Shown piece after piece: positions 54,764 to 62,182 of a stretch of 64,000 nt of DNA; the first letter of the stretch is position 1; every line of letters starts with the position of its first letter. The notes below the pieces were generated by a model that ran no database searches, was not told the origin of the DNA, and saw only the letters and a list, made by a program, of their open reading frames with translations. Origin of the DNA: Paramesorhizobium endophyticum (GTDB taxonomy: Bacteria; Pseudomonadota; Alphaproteobacteria; Rhizobiales; Rhizobiaceae). The DNA lies in assembly GCF_014640615.1 (NCBI RefSeq), contig NZ_BMHH01000001.1, forward strand, positions 1-64,000, given 5' to 3'. Both the position numbers and the translations under genes were made by a program.

Positions 54764-55953
54764 CAGTTCAATCCCAAAGCGTCGCGCAGCTTGCCCAGAT
54801 CGGCGGCCAGTTGCGCGGCCTGCTTTTTCACTTGCGCCTTGCCGGCGTCGTCAAGCTTGTCGAAGGCGATGAAGCCGTCCCCTCGTCTGAGGGCGCCCAT
54901 CGTCGCACCGAGTTGCGTGAAATCTTTATCGACCGCATTGATTTGCGTCGCATCGGCCTTGACAGCCACCGGGCGGAAGAGATCGACGATCTTGCGCACG
55001 CCTTCGAGATTGGCGGCGAAGGAGGCAAGGTCGGTATGGGCGTAGCGGTCCTGCTCCTGTCCCGGCGTCTCGCTGGCAAAGCGGTCCAGAACCGAGGCCG
55101 AGCCGCCCAGCATCTTCTGCGGCAGGATGCGCATGTCGTGGACGCGGCCTTGCAGCGTGGCGACATCGGCGACGAGCTTGTCGGCGACCGGGGCGAGCCC
55201 TTCCGTGCTTCCCTGCGCGAACAGACCATATTCTATGCGGTGGAGCCCTCCGAACGCCGGGTCGGCCTCGCGCTTTTCGAAATAATCGGCGCGGGCGTCG
55301 ATGGCCGTATCGAGGTCGGCGAAGGTCTCCGAGACCGGCGCGATGCGGGCATAAGCCTCGCGGGCTGGCTCGTAGAACTGCTTCGCCGCGTCGAGATTGC
55401 CCGCCTTGACGGCATTGGCCAGATCGTCCACCGCCTTGGCCAGCACATCCGTCTGCGCGGCCAGATAGAGCTTGTATTCGGCCAGAGCGCCGATGAAGGC
55501 GGTCAGTTGCGGGCGGGCGCTATCCGCCGAAGCGCTGGCGGAGGGCGTGACGGTGAGCTTGCCGCGCGGATTGCTGAGAAGGCCGCAGGTCATCTGATAT
55601 TCGCCGGGCTCCAGACGGGCGGCGAGACGCTGGCTGAAGCCGGGCGCGATATTCTCCCGCTCCTCCACCACCATGACGCCGTCGAGGATTTCCCATTCCA
55701 CCGCCCGCTGCGAGCGGTTGACGATCTCGAATGTGGCGCGGCCCGCCGGTATGGTCAGCTCATTCGGATCGCAGGCCTTGTCGGTGATGGTGACAGTTGC
55801 CGCCGCGCCTCCGGCAGTCCGGCGCGCCTCGTTCGCCTTTTTCGAGGCATAATAGAAGGCAACGCCCGCACCGACGAACAGCACGATGGCAAGCCCCAGC
55901 CCAGCGCGGATGATTAGGCGCGGCATGGGGTCGATGGTCTTGTTATCAGGCAT
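54763..55953 (-). CDS. efeO: Iron uptake system component EfeO
   Basis: EfeO is the periplasmic component with an N-terminal cupredoxin-like domain and a C-terminal imelysin/M75 domain. Here a transmembrane or signal anchor (about 11-33) precedes the cupredoxin part (about 48-137, with Cys in DKACDPNELT and QMTCGLL). The imelysin domain (about 150-396) has GLHRIEYGLFAQ as metal-binding HxxE. It has 396 residues. It is encoded 13 bases after efeU and overlaps efeB. Confidence 0.95.
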   Translation of the reverse strand: MPDNKTIDPMPRLIIRAGLGLAIVLFVGAGVAFYYASKKANEARRTAGGAAATVTITDKACDPNELTIPAGRATFEIVNRSQRAVEWEILDGVMVVEERENIAPGFSQRLAARLEPGEYQMTCGLLSNPRGKLTVTPSASASADSARPQLTAFIGALAEYKLYLAAQTDVLAKAVDDLANAVKAGNLDAAKQFYEPAREAYARIAPVSETFADLDTAIDARADYFEKREADPAFGGLHRIEYGLFAQGSTEGLAPVADKLVADVATLQGRVHDMRILPQKMLGGSASVLDRFASETPGQEQDRYAHTDLASFAANLEGVRKIVDLFRPVAVKADATQINAVDKDFTQLGATMGALRRGDGFIAFDKLDDAGKAQVKKQAAQLAADLGKLRDALGLN

Positions 55954-55966
55954 TTCCTAACCCGCT

Positions 55967-56818
55967 TTATGAATGATGCCCGGCGCTCGCCGCCTTCGGC
56001 GCGCCGGAAGCGGGCGGGGCCAGGAAAAGCAAAAGCGCGGGGACGAGGAAGACCACATAGGCCGCGAGCTCGCTGACGGTCGGCGTGTCGATATAGCCGA
56101 ACATGCCTGACAGCAGCGAGCCCAGGGGGCTGTCGAGCGGTAGTGCGGCGCTCAGATCGAAAACGACTGTCTGGAGATGGTTCCAAAGCCCCGCTTCATG
56201 CAGCGCCTTGACCGAATTGGCGAGAATGCCGGCGGCGACGAAGAGGATGAACACGCCGGTCCAGCGGAAGAAACGGCGCAAATTGAGCTTGAGCCCGCCG
56301 ATATAGATGCCATAGCCGATGGCGATGGCGACAAGGACGCCCATGAGCGCACCCAAGGGACCGGCCATGCCATCGCTCTGCTGGAAAGCGGCGAGCAGGA
56401 AGAACACCGATTCCAGCCCTTCCCGCGCCACGGCGAAGAACACCATAGCGATAAGCCCCAGCCCCTTGTTGGTGGAGGTCTCCAGCGCGGCGTCGATGGA
56501 ATGATGCAGTTCGGCCTTGATGGAGCGCGCGGCCTTGCGCATCCAGAACACCATCGAAGTGAGCACGAAGACGGCGATGAAGCCGATCACCGACTCGAAA
56601 AGCTCCTGCGCCTTCTGCGGAAATTCTGCGCTGGCAAATTGCAGCCCCGCGCCGACGGCGAGCGAGAGGGCCAGCGCCAGCAGAATACCGATCCAGACGA
56701 CGGGCATCCATGCGCCCCGCCCTGTCTGCCTGATATAGCTGGCGATGATGCCGACGATCAGCGCCGCTTCCACGCCCTCACGCAGCATGATGAGAAAAGG
56801 TACGAGCATATCCGCCAC
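55967..56818 (-). CDS. efeU: Ferrous iron permease EfeU (FTR1 family)
   Basis: EfeU is the inner-membrane iron permease related to yeast Ftr1p. The two R-E-G-x-E motifs are LREGVEAAL (12-20) and AREGLESVF (131-139), the iron pathway of the family. Seven hydrophobic helices span 283 residues. It is the first gene of efeU-efeO-efeB. The upstream region (56819-56890) should hold its promoter, but no unambiguous Fur, RirA or Irr box could be named. Confidence 0.95.
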   Translation of the reverse strand: MADMLVPFLIMLREGVEAALIVGIIASYIRQTGRGAWMPVVWIGILLALALSLAVGAGLQFASAEFPQKAQELFESVIGFIAVFVLTSMVFWMRKAARSIKAELHHSIDAALETSTNKGLGLIAMVFFAVAREGLESVFFLLAAFQQSDGMAGPLGALMGVLVAIAIGYGIYIGGLKLNLRRFFRWTGVFILFVAAGILANSVKALHEAGLWNHLQTVVFDLSAALPLDSPLGSLLSGMFGYIDTPTVSELAAYVVFLVPALLLFLAPPASGAPKAASAGHHS

Positions 56819-56989
56819 CCGGAAAAAGCCTTCGTATTTTTGTCACCTTTTAACGGGGATGGAGAAGGAAAGAAATAGGGAAGTACGTCCCGTCACGAGC
56901 CTGTGAGTTGCTGGGGCGGCGTCAGCGCCTCAAGCTGGTTCTGACAACTTCGCTTCCCATCGCGCTGCACAAAATTTTTCACCCAAGGG

Positions 56990-57018
56990 CTTGAAGATGA
57001 CAAAACCCTTCTCCATAT
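56990..57018 (+). promoter_or_regulatory. Rhizobial-type promoter of a small RNA
   Basis: CTTGAA (56990-56995) and CCATAT (57013-57018) with a 17-base spacer match the alphaproteobacterial sRNA promoter consensus CTTGAC-n17-CTATAT at ten of twelve positions. It faces the sRNA candidate at 57023. Confidence 0.65.
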
Positions 57019-57022
57019 CAGC

Positions 57023-57141
57023 GTGGCTTGCAGGCGCGTCTCCTCCCATTGCGCGCGGCAAGTGTTCCCCTCTGGAGGTTTTGCCCGTATGGGCACCTTC
57101 AAAACTTGAAGCCGGGCTTTCGCAAGTCCGGCTCTTTTTTT
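57023..57141 (+). ncRNA. Putative trans-acting sRNA with anti-Shine-Dalgarno loop
   Basis: This is a predicted transcript of about 119 bases. Its first hairpin (57027-57062) is closed by CTTGC/GCAAG and GCGCG/CGCGC and exposes TCTCCTCCCATTG, which can pair with ribosome binding sites. A central region has TCTGGAGG and GCCC-gtat-GGGC. It ends in a terminator (AGCCGGGCTT-tcgc-AAGTCCGGCT then seven T, 57110-57141). The layout resembles rhizobial sRNAs with conserved CUCCUCCC loops (alpha-r8/MmgR/suhB or alpha-r14). The exact family needs a covariance search. Confidence 0.65.
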
Positions 57142-57352
57142 GGCTAAATTTTCCGGGAGATGGCGGGGCGTGCCCATATTGCGCCGCAATATGCGATGCG
57201 AGGGGATGATGATGACGAAAAAATGTCAGAAATCAAAGGCCTCAGAGCATTTCTTGCAAGGCAGCCATGCAAAATCGCCTCTGCACATTTTTGCGATGCG
57301 AGGGTATATCTAGCTCACACAAAAAAGAACAAACGAAGTCTAGGTGAGAAAA

Positions 57353-57499
57353 ATGAACCTGATCCGCTCCTACAACAACTGGCGCCGTTACCGCGCTACC
57401 GTAAACGAACTGAGCCGCCTGTCGACCCGCGAACTGAACGATCTCGGCATCCTTCCCGCCGAAATCCCCTACGTCGCCCGCAAGGCCGTCGCTCGCTAA
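57353..57499 (+). CDS. DUF1127 small Arg-rich protein
   Basis: This 48-residue protein starts MNLIRSYNNWRRYRATVNEL and continues with L-S-T-R-E-L-N-D-L-G-I, the DUF1127 signature. It is basic overall. The best studied relatives are small RNA-binding proteins (CcaF1 of Rhodobacter) and phosphate/carbon metabolism effectors in Agrobacterium. The ribosome site is AGGTGAGAA. The gene is followed directly by three hairpins with CCUCCUCC loops, as in the ccaF1-ccsR locus, so mRNA and RNAs are probably co-transcribed under stress. Confidence 0.9.
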   Translation: MNLIRSYNNWRRYRATVNELSRLSTRELNDLGILPAEIPYVARKAVAR

Positions 57500-57664
57500 G
57501 TTTGGACGCATGGCTCGTCCCATGCGCAAAGAATCATAGAGATATCGCCGGGGTCACCTCCTCCTCCCAGACCCCCGCGATAAAAGGCCGGCACCTCCTC
57601 CTCCCAAGCCGGCCTTTACAAATAGCACCCGCCGCACCTCCTCCCGCGGCGGGTGTTGTTTTTT
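57500..57664 (+). ncRNA. Three CcsR/cuckoo-type RNAs with CCUCCUCC loops
   Basis: After a small hairpin (CGCATGG-ctcgtc-CCATGCG, 57507-57526) come three stem-loops. Their stems are GGGGTC/GACCCC (57546-57579), AAAGGCCGGC/GCCGGCCTTT (57583-57617) and CACCCGCCGC/GCGGCGGGTG (57626-57655). The loops read ACCTCCTCCTCCCA, ACCTCCTCCTCCCAA and ACCTCCTCCC. Stem sequences differ while the loop is kept, so selection is on the anti-Shine-Dalgarno loop. This matches the CcsR / cuckoo / alpha-r14 group downstream of DUF1127 genes. Confidence 0.85.
57626..57664 (+). terminator. Terminator formed by the third CcsR-like hairpin
   Basis: A 10-bp GC-rich stem is followed by TTGTTTTTT. The third anti-Shine-Dalgarno hairpin thus doubles as the transcription terminator of the DUF1127-RNA unit. 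Confidence 0.9.
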
Positions 57665-57681
57665 GGGAAGTTGCTTCAGCC

Positions 57682-57719
57682 TCGATCTCATCCGAAAAGT
57701 CCGCAGCTTCGGGATCGCG
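57682..57719. repeat. Diverged family C palindromic repeat
   Basis: CGATCTCATCCGAAAAGTCC then GCAGCTTCGGGATCGCG is a copy with a shortened second stem arm. It lies between the RNA terminator and the DUF1428 gene. Confidence 0.7.
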
Positions 57720-57721
57720 CG

Positions 57722-58093
57722 CTATCCCCTACCTGCCGTCGGGTCGCCCACGATCGGCGTGAAGCCGCCATAGATCATGCGCCTGGCGTCAAAGGGCGCG
57801 CTGCCGTCAGGCATCTTCATGCGCGGGTCTTCCATCACCTTCCGGTTCCCCTCGTCGCGCGCCTCGCGCGAAGGCCAGACGATCCAGGAGAAGCACACCG
57901 CTTCATCCGGCTCGCATTTCACCGCCATGGGAAACGAGGTGACTTCGCCATCCGGCACGTCGTCGCCCCAGCACTCGACAACGCTCAACGCGCCGTGATC
58001 CGTAAAAACCACCGCCGCATCCTCCGCCAGCTTCCTGAACGCCTCGCGGTTGGCCTTCGGCACGGCCAGCACAAAGCCATCGACATAGGACAT
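57722..58093 (-). CDS. DUF1428 family protein
   Basis: This is a 123-residue protein with a ferredoxin-like dimeric barrel. It starts MSYVDGFVLAVPKANREAFR and has the conserved V-V-E-C-W-G-D-D-V-P-D-G (about 38-49) and F-S-W-I-V-W-P-S-R-E-A-R-D (about 68-80) of DUF1428. The biological role is not established. ATG 58093 is preceded by GAGGAAA. The gene is single and convergent with the small RNA unit. Confidence 0.88.
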   Translation of the reverse strand: MSYVDGFVLAVPKANREAFRKLAEDAAVVFTDHGALSVVECWGDDVPDGEVTSFPMAVKCEPDEAVCFSWIVWPSREARDEGNRKVMEDPRMKMPDGSAPFDARRMIYGGFTPIVGDPTAGRG

Positions 58094-58275
58094 GAGATTT
58101 CCTCATCCAGAATGGAAATGTTGCAATTGTCATCCTGTCCGGCTTGACGGCCTTGCTCAACCCTCCAGTGGCGCAAAATTGACTCCGGACAGCCAAATAC
58201 CCACCTTCCATTTGCCTGAACCATTCGACGCCTGACGCGTTTGAACAGCGGTGAGGCCAGATTCGGAGGTATGTC

Positions 58276-58464
58276 ATGCCCGCGAAATCGAAAAGCCAGC
58301 AGGAAGCGGCCGGGACCGCGCTTGCCGCAAAGCGTGATGAAAAGAAGGTAAGCGAGCTCAAGGGCGCTTCGAAATCGATGTATGAATCGATGTCCGAAAA
58401 GGAACTCGAGGAGTTTGCATCGACCAAGCGCAAGGGCCTGCCGGAGCATGTGGGCAAGGATTAA
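58276..58464 (+). CDS. DUF3008 family small protein
   Basis: This 62-residue hydrophilic protein starts M-P-A-K-S-K-S-Q-Q-x-A-A-G and ends with L-P-E-H-V. This is the pattern of DUF3008 proteins found in alpha- and betaproteobacteria. It is lysine- and glutamate-rich and probably a small helical protein. It lies 6 bases from the end of dctD, convergent with it. Function is unknown. Confidence 0.82.
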   Translation: MPAKSKSQQEAAGTALAAKRDEKKVSELKGASKSMYESMSEKELEEFASTKRKGLPEHVGKD

Positions 58465-58470
58465 ACCTGC

Positions 58471-59829
58471 TTACTTCTGCCCCGCATACCCCGCCCGGAT
58501 AATCCCGTGCCGCTGGAGCTTGTCGTAATAGGTCTTGCGCGGGATGCCCAACGCTTCGATCGTCGCCTTGACGTCCCCGCCATTGGCCGCGAGCGCCTCT
58601 CGGATCAGTTCGGCCTCATAGCGCTCGACGCGCTCGGGGAGCGACAGTTTTTCCTCATCGTGGGAAGGCGTCCCGGTGATTGCCGGTTCGGTCAGCCCTA
58701 ATGCGAAGCGCTCGGTGAAATGGGCGAGTTCTCGCACATTGCCGGGCCAGTCATGGGCGAGGAGGTGGCGGCGGACGTTTTCGGGTACGGGCGGCGGGTC
58801 CATATGGAAGCGCTGGGCGGCGCGGCCGAGGAAATGCGCGAAGAGCAGCGGAATGTCCTCTTTCCGCTCGCGCAGAGGCGGGATCGAGACCGTCACGACA
58901 TTCAGCCTGTAAAATAGATCTTCACGAAAATCGCCGCGCGCGGCGGGATCGCCGAGGTCAATCTTCGAGGCGGCGACGACGCGCAGGTCGAGGGGGCGCA
59001 CCTGATTGCTGCCGAGCGGGGTGATTTCGCGCTTTTCGAGGACGCGCAGGAGCTTCACCTGCGCGGCGGGCGGCATGCTTTCGATCTCATCGAGGAACAG
59101 GGTGCCGCCGCTCGAATGCTCGATGCTGCCGACGCGCTTCTTCTGCGCGCCCGTGAATGCGCCCGGCTCATGCCCGAAAAGCTCGCTCTCGATCATCGTT
59201 TCGGGCAGCGCGCCGCAATTCAATGCCACGAATTGGCCCTGGCGGCGGCGGCTCCAGCGATGGAGAAGCTCGGCCACCACCTCCTTGCCGCTGCCCGTTT
59301 CGCCGGCGACGAGCACATCCACATCCGCATCGGCGATCTGCCGGAGCGTGCGGCGCAGGCGCTCCATGGATGGCGTCTGGCCGATCAGCGGCAATTCGTC
59401 CTGCGCTGCTTCCGCCGCGCGGCGCAGTTCGCGGTTTTCAAGCACCAGCCGGCGCTTTTCGATGGCGCGGCGCACGCTCTGCACCAGCCGCTCCGCCGGA
59501 TAGGGCTTGGCGATGAAATCATAAGCTCCCTCCTGCATCGCCTCGACAGCCATGGCGATATCGCCATGTCCGGTGATGAGGATGACGGGAAGATCAACGT
59601 CGCGCGCCTTCAATTCCCGGAAAAGCTGGAACCCATCGATGCGCGGCATACGGATGTCGGTGACGACGATGCCTTCAAACTCCGCATCGATTTCGGCGAT
59701 GGCCGCCTTTGCGCCGTCGAAGGACAGCACTTCGAAGCCCGCCAGGTCCAGCGTCTGGGCATTGGCGCGGCGCACGGTCTCGTCATCGTCGACGAAGGCA
59801 ATTTTCGGACGCATTTCGTGATTGCTCAT
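58471..59829 (-). CDS. dctD: C4-dicarboxylate response regulator DctD (sigma-54 activator)
   Basis: This is an NtrC-type activator of 452 residues. The receiver domain (about 8-125) has phospho-acceptor Asp58 and Lys108. The AAA+ domain (about 148-375) has Walker A GETGSGKE (176-183) and the sigma-54 contact loop GAFTGA (223-228). The Fis-type helix-turn-helix is at the C-terminus ([21 protein letters not shown]). When phosphorylated by DctB it should activate dctA from the two sites at 61874-61922. Its start overlaps the dctB stop by four bases. Confidence 0.95.
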   Translation of the reverse strand: MSNHEMRPKIAFVDDDETVRRANAQTLDLAGFEVLSFDGAKAAIAEIDAEFEGIVVTDIRMPRIDGFQLFRELKARDVDLPVILITGHGDIAMAVEAMQEGAYDFIAKPYPAERLVQSVRRAIEKRRLVLENRELRRAAEAAQDELPLIGQTPSMERLRRTLRQIADADVDVLVAGETGSGKEVVAELLHRWSRRRQGQFVALNCGALPETMIESELFGHEPGAFTGAQKKRVGSIEHSSGGTLFLDEIESMPPAAQVKLLRVLEKREITPLGSNQVRPLDLRVVAASKIDLGDPAARGDFREDLFYRLNVVTVSIPPLRERKEDIPLLFAHFLGRAAQRFHMDPPPVPENVRRHLLAHDWPGNVRELAHFTERFALGLTEPAITGTPSHDEEKLSLPERVERYEAELIREALAANGGDVKATIEALGIPRKTYYDKLQRHGIIRAGYAGQK

Positions 59830-61652
59830 AGCACGCTCTTCAAATGAATGATGAAACGGGTGCCCTGCCCCGGCTCGCTTTCGACTTCGAGGCGCCCGCC
59901 GAATTCGGTGACGATGTCGTTGCAGATGACATGGCCGAGGCCCAGCCCGCCCTTCTTGGTGGTGGTGAAGGGCGTGAACAGGCGCTCCATGATATCATGC
60001 GGGATGCCGGGGCCATTGTCGGCGACGATGAGGTGCGTCTCGTCGCCCTGCCGCTCCCATGAAAGCTCGACGCGCCCGTCCGCCTGCCCTTCCATGGCTT
60101 CCATGGCGTTCTGCATCAGGTTGACCAGCACCTGCTCCAGCCGCACGCGGTTGCCCATGACGCGGATGTCGGGCGGCGGGATATCGCAGACGAATTCCAC
60201 GCCCTGCTGGCGCAGGCGATTGTTGAGGAGCAGGAACGCGCCGTCCATCGCCGCGGCGACGCTGGTCGGTTCCACCCCGCCCGTGCCCTTGCGCGAGAAA
60301 GTCCGGAGGCCATCTGCGATAGTGCCGATGCGCTCCGTCAGGGCAGCGATGGTGGAGAGGTTCTCGCCAACGGCCTTCCGGTCGTTCCGGGCGAGGAAGG
60401 TACGGGCATTGTCGGCATAGCTGCGGATCGCGGCGACGGGCTGGTTGATCTCATGGGTGATGCCCGCCGCCACCTGCCCCAGAATGGCGAGGCGGTTGGC
60501 CTGCGCCAGTTCCTCGCGCACTTCCTGCAGACGCAGCACCGTCTTCTGACGCTCCTCCACCTCGCGCTCCAGCCGCTTGTTGGCGGCACTGAGCTCGAAT
60601 GTGCGTTCGCTGACGCGGGTTTCCAGTTCCTCGCGGGCAAGCCGGGCCTGCGCGGCGCGGCGCTGGATGCGCTGGCGCCGGCGCAGGAGCCAGCCCGCCA
60701 GCGCGAGAACGGGTATGAGGCCGAGCACGGCGAGCGAGCGGGCCTCGCGCATGCTCAAGGCAACCTCCTCGCTGGCGGGTGCGAGCATATGCAGCGTCCA
60801 GTTTGTGGTCGGCACCGGCACGCGGACGCGGACGAAGCGCGCCGGGCGCGTATCCGGCAGCGCGGCGCGCACGATATCGGGGCGCTCATCGGCAGCGAAA
60901 TGTGGCGATATAGGCAGCACCGTCAGCGGTGCATCGCCGAATTGCAGCGTATCGCGCAGCGCCGTCTGGTCCTTGGGCGGAATGTCCGTGAGCGTGCGGA
61001 AGCGCCAGCGCGGAATGCTCGTCACCAGCACCACGCCGTGCTCGTCGGTGACATAGGAGGCGTCGGCGCTGCTCCTCCAATCCGCCTCGACCTGGTCGAA
61101 CACCAGCTTGACGACGATGACGCCCAGCAGGCCATGCGGCCCCTCGACCCGTCGCGAGATATAAAGGCCGGGGCGCAGGCTGGCGGTGCCGAGCGCATAA
61201 TATTCCGCCCTACCCGATTTCACCGCCTCCCGATAATAGGGACGGAAGGCATAATCATTGCCGACGAAGCTGGTGGGCGAGCGCCAGTTGCTGGCGGCGA
61301 CGGCGAGGCCGTGCCTATTGAGGATATAGATGACCGATGCGCCGGTGCCGTCCACGAGACCTTCCAGCTTGTGGTCGAGTTCCTGGAACCGCGCCTTGTC
61401 GCCGCTGGCCAGCGCGGCGCGGATATCCCTGTCCTGCGCCAGCACGAAGGGAACGGAGCGCTGCTTTTCCAAGACGGTGCGCAGCACGACCGCGTTGAGC
61501 GAGGCAGCATTGCGGCTGCGGCTGTCGAGCGCCCGATAAGCCTGCGCACGCCCATAATCGCCCGCCAGCCACAGCGCGGCGAGCAGCAGGCCGGCGGCAA
61601 GCAGCGCGAAGATGCTCCATTCGATGGCCGGGTGGTGGCGGGACGTTTTCAT
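59826..61652 (-). CDS. dctB: C4-dicarboxylate sensor histidine kinase DctB
   Basis: This is a membrane sensor kinase of 608 residues. Transmembrane helices lie at about 13-31 and 307-323, enclosing a periplasmic Cache/PAS-like sensor (about 35-300). A coiled coil follows (about 330-385), then the phospho-acceptor His400 ([11 protein letters not shown]) and a HATPase domain with ADNGPGIP and G-L-G-L-G-H. ATG 61652 fits the family. An open frame continues 90 codons upstream but runs through a family B repeat and is rejected. No strong ribosome site is visible. Confidence 0.94.
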   Translation of the reverse strand: MKTSRHHPAIEWSIFALLAAGLLLAALWLAGDYGRAQAYRALDSRSRNAASLNAVVLRTVLEKQRSVPFVLAQDRDIRAALASGDKARFQELDHKLEGLVDGTGASVIYILNRHGLAVAASNWRSPTSFVGNDYAFRPYYREAVKSGRAEYYALGTASLRPGLYISRRVEGPHGLLGVIVVKLVFDQVEADWRSSADASYVTDEHGVVLVTSIPRWRFRTLTDIPPKDQTALRDTLQFGDAPLTVLPISPHFAADERPDIVRAALPDTRPARFVRVRVPVPTTNWTLHMLAPASEEVALSMREARSLAVLGLIPVLALAGWLLRRRQRIQRRAAQARLAREELETRVSERTFELSAANKRLEREVEERQKTVLRLQEVREELAQANRLAILGQVAAGITHEINQPVAAIRSYADNARTFLARNDRKAVGENLSTIAALTERIGTIADGLRTFSRKGTGGVEPTSVAAAMDGAFLLLNNRLRQQGVEFVCDIPPPDIRVMGNRVRLEQVLVNLMQNAMEAMEGQADGRVELSWERQGDETHLIVADNGPGIPHDIMERLFTPFTTTKKGGLGLGHVICNDIVTEFGGRLEVESEPGQGTRFIIHLKSVL

Positions 61653-61673
61653 GTGGGAGCGAAACCGCGGTCC

Positions 61674-61832
61674 ACCCCCCTCTGTCCTGCCGGACATCTC
61701 CCCCACAAGGGGGGGAGATTGGCCTTCATCGATGACGGCACCCAATCCTGCAACGTTGGCGATTGGCCAAGGCGGAACCGACATCCGATCTCCCCCCTTG
61801 TGGGGGAGATGTCCGGCAGGACGGAGGGGGGT
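61674..61832. repeat. Family B inverted-repeat element (GTCC/GGAC variant)
   Basis: Both arms carry GTCC/GGAC hairpins, as in the copy at 11538. It separates the dctB start from the dctA control region, within the 530-base divergent gap. Confidence 0.9.
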
Positions 61833-61873
61833 GATGACTGGGCGCAAACGATCATAAGCCATGAACCGCACAG

Positions 61874-61922
61874 GTGCAGAATCCCGGACAAAACACAAGA
61901 AGGCGAGTGCGGATTGTCGCAC
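61874..61922 (+). promoter_or_regulatory. Two candidate DctD binding sites upstream of dctA
   Basis: GTGCAGAATCCCGGAC (61874-61889) and GTGCGGATTGTCGCAC (61907-61922) are imperfect and near-perfect dyads with the same outer bases. They are spaced exactly 33 bases start to start, about three helical turns. They lie 80-125 bases before the sigma-54 promoter, as in the tandem DctD sites of rhizobial dctA. Confidence 0.65.
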
Positions 61923-61998
61923 AAACTTCCGAGACCCTGACTCGCACCCTCAACATTTCCCTTAATTAAATCAATCATTTACACTTAAGGCGAAACTT

Positions 61999-62013
61999 TG
62001 GCACGGCAATTGC
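61999..62013 (+). promoter_or_regulatory. Sigma-54 promoter of dctA
   Basis: TGGCAC-ggcaa-TTGC matches the -24/-12 consensus TGGCAC-N5-TTGC at every conserved base. Transcription should begin near 62025 and leave a 158-base leader that contains a family C palindrome. Confidence 0.9.
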
Positions 62014-62126
62014 TTTCATGGAAGCTATCCAAGCGGGCGCTTTAATCGGGCGCCCGCCTGTTAAATGGACCCTGAGAACAATCGGCGGAGGAGCTGTCGA
62101 GGAGACCGGGGTTTGCACATTTCGAC

Positions 62127-62170
62127 CGCATGATCTTACCGAAAAATCTGCAATTTTTCGGGATCATGCT
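62127..62170 (+). repeat. Family C palindromic repeat in the dctA leader
   Basis: GCATGATCTTACCGAAAAAT ... TTTTTCGGGATCATGCT lies inside the predicted dctA 5' untranslated region. It ends only four bases before the AGGAGGAA ribosome site, so its hairpin could influence translation. Confidence 0.85.
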
Positions 62171-62182
62171 CTAGGAGGAACC

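Noticed and set aside
56819-56890. Fur, RirA or Irr box upstream of efeU
   Set aside because: TGACAAAAATACG and similar AT-rich pieces exist, but none matches an iron box well enough to name.
57206-57312. 35-codon frame starting at ATGATGATG upstream of the DUF1127 gene
   Set aside because: It has no family resemblance and covers the probable promoter region of the DUF1127 unit. The only support is a weak purine-rich stretch.
61653-61922. 90-codon N-terminal extension of dctB
   Set aside because: The extension is translated from a family B repeat and overlaps the predicted DctD sites. The DctB family starts near the first transmembrane helix at 61652.
62018-62182. 55-codon N-terminal extension of dctA
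   Set aside because: It begins at the predicted sigma-54 transcription start and passes through a family C palindrome. A strong ribosome site precedes ATG 62183.
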